From NCBI RefSeq assembly GCF_000243715.2, contig NZ_AHMO02000008.1:669001-733000 (forward strand): DNA of 64,000 nt. The letters are read 5' to 3'. Of the stretch, positions 1 through 8,920 are shown in pieces. This DNA comes from Leptospira broomii serovar Hurstbridge str. 5399. Lineage in GTDB: Bacteria; Spirochaetota; Leptospiria; Leptospirales; Leptospiraceae. The position numbers and the translations under genes were made by a program. The notes below the pieces were generated by a model that had not been told where the DNA came from, searched no databases, and worked only from the letters and a program-made list of their open reading frames with translations. Every line of letters begins with the position of its first letter. The stretch's first letter is position 1.

Positions 1-1
1 C

Positions 2-706
2 GCTTCTTTTATAGGAGCAGTTCTATTTCTTGTTTTTATAAAAGAAAGACCTCCGACATCGCCGAGTATTCACGGAGAAGACACTAGAATTAAAGTATTT
101 GCAGGGCTCAAACATATCCTTCGGCAAAAAGATATGCGAAAAGCGCTGTTACTCTTCCTTATCGGCTTGGGAATCTTTAATGCATTGAGTACCTGCATAG
201 ATCAAATCTGCGAAAGCAAAGGTTTAAATGTGGAACAAACGGGACTCGTCGGCGGAGTTATGCTTATCTCGGGGATTATCGGAGGAGTCATATTTCCGCC
301 CATCTCAGATGCGATCGGAAAACGCCAGCCGTTTCTTGTCGTGTCGATGATCGGATTCTTGCCCGGAATTCTACTCCTCACATTCGGAACGGAGTATTCT
401 GTTTTGCTAATAGGGTCTTTCTTAATCGGGTTTTTCTTGCTAGGCGCAGGGGCCCCTATCGGTTTTCAATATTGCGCCGAAATTACGTCCCCGGCCCCTG
501 AATCCTCTTCGCAAGGCTTATTATTATTAATAGGTCAAATTTCTGGAATAGGCTTTATCGTAGGTTTAAACGTTATCGGCAGCATAGAATTTATGAAGGT
601 ATTCGTTGCTTTATCGCTATTTAATATAATTTTGACCTTCTTTTTGAAAGAATCTCCGATGATGGACTGGTCGACAAAGGAAAAAAGTTCCGTATTACAC
701 AAATGA
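2..706 (+). CDS. MFS permease, FLVCR-like, 5'-truncated by window edge
   Basis: The reading frame is open from base 2, so the start lies before the window; the internal ATG at 134 is not the true start. About six hydrophobic segments are visible, matching the C-terminal half of a 12-helix major facilitator. The motif AEITSPAPESSSQGLL followed by GQISG resembles the AE(I/V)TYP...EGTS..GLL..GQ signature of the FLVCR (haem/choline transporter) branch, so a small organic cation or porphyrin-type substrate is possible but unproven. The gene converges on the TetR gene at 778; no clear terminator was seen in the 70 bp between them. Confidence 0.75.
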   Translation, partial: ASFIGAVLFLVFIKERPPTSPSIHGEDTRIKVFAGLKHILRQKDMRKALLLFLIGLGIFNALSTCIDQICESKGLNVEQTGLVGGVMLISGIIGGVIFPPISDAIGKRQPFLVVSMIGFLPGILLLTFGTEYSVLLIGSFLIGFFLLGAGAPIGFQYCAEITSPAPESSSQGLLLLIGQISGIGFIVGLNVIGSIEFMKVFVALSLFNIILTFFLKESPMMDWSTKEKSSVLHK

Positions 707-777
707 AATTCAAGCGCAGGCGTTTAATAATAAGGCCTAAAGATAAGAATCCGTTTCACTCTTCTAACAAGCCAAGC

Positions 778-1443
778 TTAACTTATCGCTAATGCTCTAC
801 GAATGAATTTCATCAGACCTTCTATGACTTTCTCATCTTGATCGAAAATATTCGATCCGAGATAAATTTTCATTCTTTCCCTATAATATTCCGACGCGTA
901 CGAAAATTGCAGCGTCATAAAAAGATTATCCAAACAGAACGCAAAAATATCCTCTTCAATATCTTTGGCGATGATTCCGTCTTTCTTTGCCTTGGATAGT
1001 AATGAAGTATAAATTCTGGCCGAAACACTTTCCAACTCGGATGAAAGACGGCGAATTAAATCCGAATTCCCTTCGGAAGTCATCTCATTATAAAGCCTAA
1101 TGATATCCTGGTTTTCCCTGGAATGTCGTTGAATAATGCGAAGAATATTTTCGATCTTCCCGAAAAGGTCGTTTTTCTCTTCCATGACTTTTTCCAGAGT
1201 TCGCTCAAGTTGATTGATTCCGTGGCCTACCGCTGTTAAAAAGAAATCTTCCTTTGTTTCGAAGTACTTAAATAGAGAGCCTACGCTGATTCCCGCTTTC
1301 CGAGCGATCGTATTGGTGTTTGCGCTCGTAAAACCGCGATTCGCAAATTCGGCAATTGCGACCGAAAGAATCCGGTTCCGTTTCTCTTCCGGTATCCGTT
1401 CAAATGTCTCGCTATAATATTTCGTTGGCATCGATGAAGTCAA
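778..1443 (-). CDS. TetR-family transcriptional regulator
   Basis: A 221-residue protein with an N-terminal TetR helix-turn-helix at about residues 20-65 (RILSVAIAEFANRGF, then TIARKAGISVGSLFKYFETK). The remaining 150 residues are the helical ligand-binding and dimerisation domain, which cannot be assigned a ligand. It is transcribed away from the aminotransferase operon beginning at 1593. The perfect inverted repeat at 1526-1569 lies in the intergenic space, so the protein most likely represses both itself and that operon. Start: the ATG at 1441-1443 is followed closely by a second ATG (MTSSMPTK); either could be used. Confidence 0.9.
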   Translation of the reverse strand: MTSSMPTKYYSETFERIPEEKRNRILSVAIAEFANRGFTSANTNTIARKAGISVGSLFKYFETKEDFFLTAVGHGINQLERTLEKVMEEKNDLFGKIENILRIIQRHSRENQDIIRLYNEMTSEGNSDLIRRLSSELESVSARIYTSLLSKAKKDGIIAKDIEEDIFAFCLDNLFMTLQFSYASEYYRERMKIYLGSNIFDQDEKVIEGLMKFIRRALAIS

Positions 1444-1525
1444 TGTAGCCTAGTCTCCCGGCCGCAAAAGCGGAACTTTCCATTGTCTATACGGTTTTTT
1501 AAAGCTTTTTGATTTGCTTGGTATT

Positions 1526-1569
1526 TTCTACTTGACAGTGAGTGAGCAGTCACTCACTGTCAAGTAGAA
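1526..1569. promoter_or_regulatory. Perfect 20-bp inverted repeat, likely TetR operator
   Basis: The arms 1526-1545 and 1550-1569 are exact reverse complements separated by gcag. The inner part carries opposed AGTGAGTGA / TCACTCACT half-sites typical of TetR-type operators, and each arm contains TTGACA, a -35 consensus hexamer, on opposite strands. The site lies between the divergent TetR and aminotransferase genes. A bound dimer would cover both potential -35 elements. Transcribed, it would also form a 20-bp RNA hairpin just ahead of the aminotransferase start. Confidence 0.85.
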
Positions 1570-1592
1570 TTCGAAGAAAGATGGAGAGGGAC

Positions 1593-3071
1593 ATGGCTAC
1601 CGGCTTTTCGATATCCAAATACCCTGATACTCAGGAAATATATCGCCAACTCAAGGCACTCATTTCGCAACCGATTCGTTCGGTGAAAAAAGACGAGCTG
1701 CAAACCTATTTAAACAACTATTATGAAAAGAAATGTACCCGTTCAAAGGCGATGATTCAAGAGGCTTCCCAATACATTCCTGGAGGAGTTCAGCACAATT
1801 TAGCGTTTAATTACCCCTTTCCTCTCGTATTTACCAAAGCGGAAGGAGCATACCTCCACGATCTCGACGGAAACAAATACATCGACTTTCTGCAAGGTGG
1901 AGGTCCTACGGTTTTAGGCAGCAACCCAAAATCGGTTCGGGAAAAGGTCGTCCAGTTATTGAATAGTACCGGTCCCGTAACGGGTCTCTTTCACGAGTAT
2001 GAGCTTCGACTAGCCGAAAAGATCGTCGAGCATATGCCTTCCGTACAAATGTTTCGGATGCTCGGTTCAGGTACGGAAGCTTGTATGGCATCTATTCGAG
2101 TCGCACGACTCGCCACAGGAAAGAAAAATATAGTTAAGATGGGCGGAGCGTACCACGGCTGGAGCGACCAACTTGCCTACGGTATTCGTATTCCAGGCAC
2201 GCGTCATTTCGAAGCGCATGGAATTCCCAAGCATATCTTTAAATATACTCAAGAGTTTTACCCGAACGATCTAAACTCGCTGGAAAAAGTTCTAAAAAGG
2301 AATCGTTGGAGAGGCGGGACTGCCGCCGTTTTAATCGAGCCCGTCGGCCCGGAGAGCGGTACGCGACCGTTAGATTTCGATTTTAATAAAGGAGTTCGCG
2401 AGCTCTGTGATAAGTATGGCGCTTTATTAATTTTTGATGAAGTCGTAACTGCTTTTCGAATCGGAATGAGCGGCGCCCAAGGATATTTCGGAGTTAGTCC
2501 TGATCTTACCGTTTTCGGAAAAGTAGTAGCGGGCGGTTATCCTTCCGCGGGCGGTCTCGGTGGAAAAAGGGAATTCATGAAATATCTATCTGCCGGACTC
2601 CAAAGCGGAACGAAGAAAGCATTGATAGGCGGTACGATGGCGGCCAACCCTTTAAGCTCGGCGGCCGGCTATTTCACTCTTTGTGAAATTGAAAAACAAA
2701 AAGCCTGCGAAAAATCCGGAAGAGCAGGAGACCGAATTACTGTCGGTTTACAAAAACTGATAAAGAAATACGATCTACCTTTCGTTGCGTTTAATCAAGG
2801 ATCTATCTGTCATCTGGAAACGGTCGGAACCATGTTGCTCGAAATCGATATAAAGAAGTTCTGGAAAATCAAGAAAACGATTCACGAAGCGCACGAAAGA
2901 AAGAAAGCGATGGAAGAAATGGGCGCCGCGTATATGGCGGAAGGACTCGTAACATTAGCGGGAAGTCGTCTCTATACAAGTGCTTCGGACACTGACGCGG
3001 TAGTCGACGAGGCTCTAAAACGTTTTGAAAAAGTGTTTCAGAAAGTAGAGGGAGTTCCGGCAAAGAAATAA
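1593..3071 (+). CDS. Class III PLP-dependent aminotransferase (GSA-aminomutase-like)
   Basis: A 492-residue fold-type I PLP enzyme. The glutamate-1-semialdehyde aminomutase/omega-aminotransferase signature is clear: GSGTEACMASIRVAR (phosphate cup), DEVVTAFR (Asp binding the pyridine N) and FGKVVAGGYP, with the Schiff-base Lys at about residue 310. An N-terminal stretch of about 60 residues precedes the catalytic core. I chose ATG 1593 because GGAG lies 6 nt upstream; earlier in-frame starts (GTG 1542, ATG 1581) fall inside the operator palindrome or lack a ribosome site. It is unlikely to be hemL itself, because it sits in a TetR-controlled operon with two class II aldolase-like genes. It probably transaminates an aldehyde or keto substrate of an uncharacterised pathway. 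Confidence 0.85.
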   Translation: MATGFSISKYPDTQEIYRQLKALISQPIRSVKKDELQTYLNNYYEKKCTRSKAMIQEASQYIPGGVQHNLAFNYPFPLVFTKAEGAYLHDLDGNKYIDFLQGGGPTVLGSNPKSVREKVVQLLNSTGPVTGLFHEYELRLAEKIVEHMPSVQMFRMLGSGTEACMASIRVARLATGKKNIVKMGGAYHGWSDQLAYGIRIPGTRHFEAHGIPKHIFKYTQEFYPNDLNSLEKVLKRNRWRGGTAAVLIEPVGPESGTRPLDFDFNKGVRELCDKYGALLIFDEVVTAFRIGMSGAQGYFGVSPDLTVFGKVVAGGYPSAGGLGGKREFMKYLSAGLQSGTKKALIGGTMAANPLSSAAGYFTLCEIEKQKACEKSGRAGDRITVGLQKLIKKYDLPFVAFNQGSICHLETVGTMLLEIDIKKFWKIKKTIHEAHERKKAMEEMGAAYMAEGLVTLAGSRLYTSASDTDAVVDEALKRFEKVFQKVEGVPAKK

Positions 3072-3107
3072 TGGATTAGCTTCGTTTAACACGATTCGGA
3101 GAGTAGT

Positions 3108-3764
3108 ATGAACATCGATAAGGCAAAAAAACTCGTTCGTGATACGGGAATACGATTACTGAAAGCCGGTCTGATCGCAAGAAGCTGGGGAAATATCAGC
3201 CAGCGAATCGACGAAGACCATTTTGTCATCACTCCGACAGGGAGAACTTACGAAGATTTAAGACCGGACGAAATCGTTCGGGTAAACAGACACGACCTGA
3301 CCCACGTAGGTCGAATCAAACCATCCTACGAGAAAGGGCTTCACGCAGCGGCTTACGAACTTCGATCCGATATCGGCGCAGTCATTCATACGCATCAATT
3401 GCAAGCCTCAGTCGTTGCAGCCGCCCATCGCGAAGTCCCTATTCTGGATACTGAGATGAAGAAAATTATCGGAGGACCGGTTTACTGCACATCTTATTCC
3501 TTACCGGGAACCAAAAAACTGATCAGAATGGCAATCGAAGCATTAGATCGTTCCGGCAGTAAGGCCGTGCTTCTTGCAAATCATGGAACGCTTTGTATCG
3601 GAAAGGATATGGAAGATGCGTTTAATGTGGCTCTAGTTTTGGAGCGGGTCTGCAAAAAGTTCATCGAGCAGGAATTTTTAAAGATCTCCGGAAAAAGAAG
3701 TGCAAGTCGTGAAGCGATACGCGAATGGTACGTGCAAAATTTCGGAGTTGAGGCAAAGACATGA
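3108..3764 (+). CDS. Class II aldolase/adducin family protein, catalytic type
   Basis: 218 residues with the full class II aldolase zinc site: TPTG phosphate loop near residue 43, catalytic-type Glu75 in SYEKGLH, zinc ligands His94 and His96 in IHTHQ, and His159 in LANHG. Family members are fuculose-1-phosphate aldolases, ribulose-5-phosphate 4-epimerases, MtnB dehydratases and decarboxylases; the exact reaction cannot be read from sequence. It follows the aminotransferase by 36 bp and overlaps the next gene by 4 bp (ATGA), so the three genes are one transcription unit. The obvious partner is the degenerate paralogue downstream. Confidence 0.85.
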   Translation: MNIDKAKKLVRDTGIRLLKAGLIARSWGNISQRIDEDHFVITPTGRTYEDLRPDEIVRVNRHDLTHVGRIKPSYEKGLHAAAYELRSDIGAVIHTHQLQASVVAAAHREVPILDTEMKKIIGGPVYCTSYSLPGTKKLIRMAIEALDRSGSKAVLLANHGTLCIGKDMEDAFNVALVLERVCKKFIEQEFLKISGKRSASREAIREWYVQNFGVEAKT

Positions 3765-4414
3765 AATTTCCGGAGAGTCCGTTAGAATTGCAGACTGTTC
3801 TACCTCAATTCATTAAGGAAGGTATCTTATCAAAGGGAGGATGTGCCAGCATTAAAATCGGGCAAAGCGTTTGGATTACGCCCAAGAAGGCGGATTTGCT
3901 CGCTTTAGGTAAAAAAAGTAAAAACGGATTCTTCGAAATCCCCTTAGTCGATGCACAGGTTTTTCCTAGAGACGTGCCGGAAGAAGCCGCAGCTCACGTC
4001 GCTCTCTATTTAGCAAGACCCGAGTTTAGAGTGATCATTCATTCGACACAAGAGAATATTCTTACTTGCTCCATGGCTGGAGAAACGGTTCGCCCTTTTT
4101 TAGATGATATGGCCCAGATTGTCGGACCTAACGCGAAAATCGTCTCGCTCAATTCCGAAAAGAAAACATTTAAGGAATTAGTCGCCGCCATTAAAAGACG
4201 AAATGCAGTTCTCCTTAAAGGGAACGGAGCCTTTTGCGCACACGGAACAATAGATGACGTACATGCGGTATGCCAAGTTTTAGAAAAAACCTGTAAGGCA
4301 TATGTAGACTCCAGAATACTAGGAGGCGGAAAGCCGGTACCTAGGCTGGAGGCCGAAGCGATCCGATTCGTTTATCAAAGAAAGTATTCCAAACAAGCCG
4401 AAAAAAATCGTTAA
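3761..4414 (+). CDS. Degenerate class II aldolase-like protein, zinc site lost
   Basis: 217 residues that align with the preceding aldolase (EEAAAHVALYLARPEFRVIIH aligns with EKGLHAAAYELRSDIGAVIH, shown here as short motifs VIIHSTQ versus VIHTHQ). Only the first zinc His (His94) is kept: His96 has become Thr and the NHG histidine has become Asn (KGNGAF). Catalysis of the usual kind is therefore unlikely. The 4-bp overlap with the upstream gene suggests translational coupling, fitting a non-catalytic subunit of a hetero-oligomer or a regulatory paralogue. The gene is intact and shows no frameshift, which argues against simple decay. Confidence 0.75.
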   Translation: MKFPESPLELQTVLPQFIKEGILSKGGCASIKIGQSVWITPKKADLLALGKKSKNGFFEIPLVDAQVFPRDVPEEAAAHVALYLARPEFRVIIHSTQENILTCSMAGETVRPFLDDMAQIVGPNAKIVSLNSEKKTFKELVAAIKRRNAVLLKGNGAFCAHGTIDDVHAVCQVLEKTCKAYVDSRILGGGKPVPRLEAEAIRFVYQRKYSKQAEKNR

Positions 4415-4464
4415 TTGAATTGGAATTTAGGGGAGTTTATCGCATACATTCCAATTATAAATTC

Positions 4465-4535
4465 ACTCTATATAACTTAAATTAAGTATAATATTTATAT
4501 AGAGTAATAAAAAAAGATTCTATTTTTATTACTCT
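4465..4535. other. Two overlapping, mutually exclusive inverted repeats in AT-rich spacer
   Basis: Hairpin 1 pairs 4465-4474 with 4496-4505 (10 bp, ACTCTATATA type). Hairpin 2 pairs 4501-4513 with 4523-4535 (13 bp perfect). They share 4501-4505, so in RNA only one can form. No T-run follows hairpin 2, so it is not a textbook terminator, though the 3' arm itself contains five T residues. The element fills the 183-bp gap between the aldolase operon and the GH5 gene. Confidence 0.6.
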
Positions 4536-4597
4536 GTTCGCTCCGATTTACAATTTGTACTTGGCGACTCGATTTCGAACCAATAGAGTTCGCCTCC

Positions 4598-6670
4598 ATG
4601 AAGTCCCGATTGATTCTTACCCTTTTCCTTTCGTTTATTACCTATGTCAGTGGCAATTGCAGTCCTACCGCAAATTCATCGCTCCCGCTCCTATCTTATC
4701 TTTCCGGCAAGCAATTTGACGGTTTGATATCAAATCAATTAAACCGATCGTTGAGTCTTAGCTCCAATCTTCATAATTTAGATTATGTGGATACGAGCGA
4801 TGAAATAAACGTTATTATAGGGGAAAAATCGTACGCCGGTCAGACAGACAAAATATTCATAGACGGTCTCGGTCGAGAAGTTTACTTCCGCGGCTTTAAT
4901 ATCTCCGGAAACGCTAAGCTGGCCCAACATGGCTTTAAACCCTTCCAAAACGAAACCGATGCAGATATCGCGCTAGGAAGATTAGGCCAGACGACAGGGG
5001 CAAATATGATTCGATTTAATATCGCATGGGAAGGGACTCACCCTGCGGTGGATACGATAGATTATGCTTATCTGGATTCAATTATCGCGCAAATTCGGAA
5101 GGCCACCCAAAAGAAACTTTATATTCTTCTGGATTTCCATCAGGATTTATTTTCAAGGAACCTATTTAATAAAAACTCCTGGTATACCGGAAACGGAGCC
5201 CCGGCTTGGATTATCTCCGGCGGATCCTATCCGTCAGAGTATTGCGGAATTATTTGCGCCAGCTGGAGTCAAAACAATCTGACCAACGAAGCCATTCGTA
5301 GAGCGTTCAGAAATTTCTGGAACGATTCGACTTTAAACACTTCGCTTGGGACTCGAACAATGCAGGAAGAATTTCTTTGGCAGCTCGGACAGACCGCCGC
5401 ATATTTAAAATCCCAACTCACGCCCGGGGAGTTCGCTTATATTCTTGGAATAGACCCTTTTAATGAACCTGTGGACGGAGGAATGCAAGGGTTAACGCCT
5501 GCACAATGGGACAATCAAAAACTTTGGCCCTTTTATAACAAAGTTCGACAAAATTTAAATCAAAATGGATGGGATTCTAAACTGGTCTACGCAGAACCAT
5601 TAGTTTTTTGGAATACGAATATAGGAGCCATCGCACCTGCAACAGGTGGCGGACATTTGACAACGCTTCCAGGGCCGGGATTTGTTTTCAATTCTCACTT
5701 TTATGACGCTGCGCGAATGGGAACCGATCTTACCGGAATTGATAATGCCACATATTTTAAATACCTGGATGATATTCGAAAAGAATCTAGATTCGAACAA
5801 ACACCGGTTTTTCTTAGCGAATTCGGAATGTGGCTTAAAGGGGTCGGAGCCAAAGATACGCCTAGAATGATTAGCGCGGTTTACCAGGCCATGGAAATTT
5901 CCGACGGTCAACAAACCGCAAAAACTCGATATGCGGACTTCTATAATCCCGTTGTTTCGGGGACGGAATGGCATTGGGATTATTATTATAATAATCACCA
6001 CGAATATATGAATGGCAATACTTCTAAATTGATCACTTCCAAGGACGCTTGGAATAACGAAGATTTTTCAGTCGTGGGAAATTACGGAACGACTTTCAAT
6101 GTGGACAATTACACGATTCAGCGGGCTTATCCGAGAAGATCCCAAGGACAAATTTTAAGTTTTTATTATAATACCGTCGGATTCGATTCGTGGAAGAACG
6201 TATTCGAGTGGGGAGGAATCCGAGCCGAATCGTCCGGACCGACTTATTTTTCGGATAAGAGATTTATAATAGTAATCTGGAAAGGAAGAAAATCCGAAGC
6301 GCCGACTGAAATTTTTCTACCTCCTCATTTTTCAACGCAAGATGTTATTCTAATAACGGACAAACGAGTCTACAATAAAGGCGTGCCGACTAGTATTCAA
6401 AATGAGAACGCCGAAGCGATCCTGGTTCAGGATCGAAATAGACAAAACGGCTCCGGAAATCTTTTAATTCTCTGGGATGACTTAGCGGACGGGGAAGATT
6501 CGGACACTTCGATTCACTTTGCAATCGCAGTCGATGCAGCCAATGTTTCTTTCAGCGACAGCGTACTGCTCAATCTTCAGAACAGTTTAAAAACTAAAAT
6601 TCAGGCAAATAACCAAAGCCCTGTCTATATGACCGGCAAAATGACTTACAGCGGATATCCGTCCGAGTAA
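4598..6670 (+). CDS. GH5 endoglycoceramidase-like glycoside hydrolase, probable lipoprotein
   Basis: 690 residues. The N-terminus is a signal peptide (LILTLFLSFITYVSGNC) ending in a Cys compatible with the relaxed spirochaete lipobox, so the protein is probably anchored in a membrane. The catalytic TIM barrel starts near residue 90 (DGLGREVYFRGFNISG). Acid/base Glu290 lies in GIDPFNEP and nucleophile Glu408 in FLSEFGMW, both canonical for glycoside hydrolase family 5. The opening motif and the C-terminal beta domain (about 540-690) match the endoglycosylceramidase type, which cleaves between oligosaccharide and ceramide of glycolipids. The function is inferred from motifs; other beta-glucosidase activities of GH5 remain possible. 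It stands alone, with 183 bp upstream and 237 bp downstream free of genes. Confidence 0.8.
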   Translation: MKSRLILTLFLSFITYVSGNCSPTANSSLPLLSYLSGKQFDGLISNQLNRSLSLSSNLHNLDYVDTSDEINVIIGEKSYAGQTDKIFIDGLGREVYFRGFNISGNAKLAQHGFKPFQNETDADIALGRLGQTTGANMIRFNIAWEGTHPAVDTIDYAYLDSIIAQIRKATQKKLYILLDFHQDLFSRNLFNKNSWYTGNGAPAWIISGGSYPSEYCGIICASWSQNNLTNEAIRRAFRNFWNDSTLNTSLGTRTMQEEFLWQLGQTAAYLKSQLTPGEFAYILGIDPFNEPVDGGMQGLTPAQWDNQKLWPFYNKVRQNLNQNGWDSKLVYAEPLVFWNTNIGAIAPATGGGHLTTLPGPGFVFNSHFYDAARMGTDLTGIDNATYFKYLDDIRKESRFEQTPVFLSEFGMWLKGVGAKDTPRMISAVYQAMEISDGQQTAKTRYADFYNPVVSGTEWHWDYYYNNHHEYMNGNTSKLITSKDAWNNEDFSVVGNYGTTFNVDNYTIQRAYPRRSQGQILSFYYNTVGFDSWKNVFEWGGIRAESSGPTYFSDKRFIIVIWKGRKSEAPTEIFLPPHFSTQDVILITDKRVYNKGVPTSIQNENAEAILVQDRNRQNGSGNLLILWDDLADGEDSDTSIHFAIAVDAANVSFSDSVLLNLQNSLKTKIQANNQSPVYMTGKMTYSGYPSE

Positions 6671-6907
6671 TCCTGCAAATCATCGCGATGCGAGGAATAG
6701 GATCTTGTTTGCTTGAAGAAGAGCGATAGAAGTCGATTTATAATCTTCTCACATTTCACTTATATTTTTGCAATTTTAGATCCGTTCCGGTCGATTCCGA
6801 TTTTTGTTCTAAGCTCGATCCGGAAGAGAATTTGTAGACATTTGCATCCTAAATCACGTTAATTAATCTCGAATACCCCCATTTTCTCAATCGGAGCTTT
6901 AAGAATC

Positions 6908-8893
6908 ATGGAAGATAAAAAGGAGCTATTAACGGATCGAATAGCTTCTTCGGGACCTGTTACGATCAATCGAATCCGCTTCGGTCTTGTTGTTTTATTT
7001 TTAGGTTCCCTGGCAGCGTCCTGGGCCCAAAGCTCCTTACTGCAGAACGCCGCTTACTTACTCGGAACCTGTACTTTAGCAGGCTTTGCAATCGCTAATC
7101 TTTTTTATCTACGTAGAAATGGAACGATTCCTGTCCGACTTGGCATGGCTTCTATTCTTGCCGATGTCATCACTCTAGGCATTACGATGTTCGTCGCATC
7201 TTGGACGGATCGAGACATGTCCTCGGGAGTGATTCGACAACTAGTTTTATATGCCATTAATATGATCTTTATCGTATATTCAGGACTTTTACTATCGCCG
7301 AATTTCGTTCTTTGGACTGGGTTCCTTTGCGCTTTTTGCCAGGGAATCGTAATCTTAAACAGCGGCTTAATGGGAGTGGAATTTACCGAAGACGAAATAA
7401 AAGTTTTATCGCCCGGATACGCGTCCATTTCCGAACAAGCGTTAAAGTTGGTTTTTTTGGTCGTAGTCGCGTACATAACCAAAAGTGTAATCGTAATTTT
7501 TAGGTTAATCGGAGCAGTAGAAGAGGAATACGCAAATACTCTAGAAGAGAAAGTAAAGGAACGTACTAGAGAGGTAACGGGCAAAATGGACGAGATCCAA
7601 GCCTTGAAAATACAGCAAGACGGCGATTATTACTTAACATCGTTGTTAAGTAAACCTCTTACCACAAACTGGAACACTTCGATAGAAGTCAGCACCACGT
7701 TCTATATCGAACAGAAAAAGAAATTCATATTTAAAAATCGGGAATCGGAACTTGGAGGCGATATATGTATCAGCGGAAATCTTCTCTTCGGATCGAATAA
7801 GGAGAAATGGATCGTATTTCTAAACGGAGATGCGATGGGCAAATCCCTGCAAGGTGCCGGAGGTGCTATCGTTCTTGGAACTGCAGTTAACAATATCATG
7901 GCAAGATCCGCAAGTCACGGCAGAGTCTTAGAAATGAAGCCAGAAGATTGGATACATCAGACATATAGGGAATTGGATGATATCTTCCGAACTTTCGACG
8001 GAATGATGATGGCATCCGTCATTCTCGGATTGATCAACGAAAAAACCGGAAGGATCCTTTTCTTCAACGCCGAACACCCATGGCCGGTTCTTTATAGAGA
8101 CGGAAGGGCCTCGTTTTTAGTAAGAGAAACATCGACCTGGAAATTAGGCTCTCCGATCGACGGCAAATTTAAAATTCAAGAGTCGAAGCTCATGGATGGG
8201 GACGTTATATACATAGGTTCGGACGGCCGCGATGATATCAGCTTGTCGGAGGACGGAATCCATTGGCGGATGAATGAGGACGAAACTATTTTCCTGCGAA
8301 TCGTCGAAGAAGCTAAAGGAGAAATCGACGGTATAGCGGATAGACTGCACTCCTTCGGAGTCATATCGGACGATCTATCCTTAATGCGTATCGGTTTCAA
8401 GGAACAAATTTCCACCGATCATCCGAAATATTCACAAGCGATAAGTAAATACTCAGAGGCGCGAAGAAGTTTACAACAACGTGAAACCGTAAAAGCGGTG
8501 TCTTTATTGAAAGAAGCTTGGACAATCGCACCTACGTTCAAAGAACCCGCTCGCCTGCTAGGCCAAGTATACTATGATCGGAAGGATTATGTAAATGCGA
8601 TCAAATGGTTCGAAAAATATTTATCGTTAAATTCGAATTCTCAAAATATCTGGTTCGTCGTTTCCTTATGTTATAAACATATAAAAGACTTCAAGAAAGC
8701 AGCGGAGGCAGCCGAAGCGGTTCGAATCTCGCAGCCTCATAGATTCGCAAACTTAATCAACCTAGCGGATAATTACCGATTGCTAGGAGACTTTGAAAAA
8801 TCGAGGGATATCCTGCAAAGAGCAAAAGAGATCAGCGAGGATAACGCTCTAGTCGAAAAACTAGAGGAACTTTTGGACGGAAAAGGTCATTGA
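6908..8893 (+). CDS. Membrane SpoIIE/PP2C-type serine phosphatase with C-terminal TPRs
   Basis: 661 residues. About five or six transmembrane helices occupy residues 20-200, followed by a short coiled-coil linker (EEYANTLEEKVKERTREV). A SpoIIE/RsbU phosphatase domain runs from about 240 to 490: GGDICISG and NGDAMGKSLQGAGG supply metal-binding Asp residues, then FFNAEHPWPVL and YIGSDGRDD. Residues 510-655 form about four TPR units (EAWTIAPTFKEPARLLGQVY and following). Such proteins dephosphorylate anti-sigma-factor antagonists in partner-switching signalling; no antagonist or anti-sigma gene is adjacent. The IS256 remnant begins about 28 bp after the stop. Confidence 0.85.
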   Translation: MEDKKELLTDRIASSGPVTINRIRFGLVVLFLGSLAASWAQSSLLQNAAYLLGTCTLAGFAIANLFYLRRNGTIPVRLGMASILADVITLGITMFVASWTDRDMSSGVIRQLVLYAINMIFIVYSGLLLSPNFVLWTGFLCAFCQGIVILNSGLMGVEFTEDEIKVLSPGYASISEQALKLVFLVVVAYITKSVIVIFRLIGAVEEEYANTLEEKVKERTREVTGKMDEIQALKIQQDGDYYLTSLLSKPLTTNWNTSIEVSTTFYIEQKKKFIFKNRESELGGDICISGNLLFGSNKEKWIVFLNGDAMGKSLQGAGGAIVLGTAVNNIMARSASHGRVLEMKPEDWIHQTYRELDDIFRTFDGMMMASVILGLINEKTGRILFFNAEHPWPVLYRDGRASFLVRETSTWKLGSPIDGKFKIQESKLMDGDVIYIGSDGRDDISLSEDGIHWRMNEDETIFLRIVEEAKGEIDGIADRLHSFGVISDDLSLMRIGFKEQISTDHPKYSQAISKYSEARRSLQQRETVKAVSLLKEAWTIAPTFKEPARLLGQVYYDRKDYVNAIKWFEKYLSLNSNSQNIWFVVSLCYKHIKDFKKAAEAAEAVRISQPHRFANLINLADNYRLLGDFEKSRDILQRAKEISEDNALVEKLEELLDGKGH

Positions 8894-8920
8894 ATTTGCG
8901 CGTTATTTCGCCCGATTTTT

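Noticed and set aside
1542..1592. Longer aminotransferase start (GTG 1542 or ATG 1581)
   Set aside because: GTG lies inside the operator palindrome and neither has a well-spaced ribosome site, whereas ATG 1593 does.
5600..6001. 133-codon minus-strand frame
   Set aside because: Lies inside the GH5 gene, whose catalytic Glu408 region is coded on the opposite strand.
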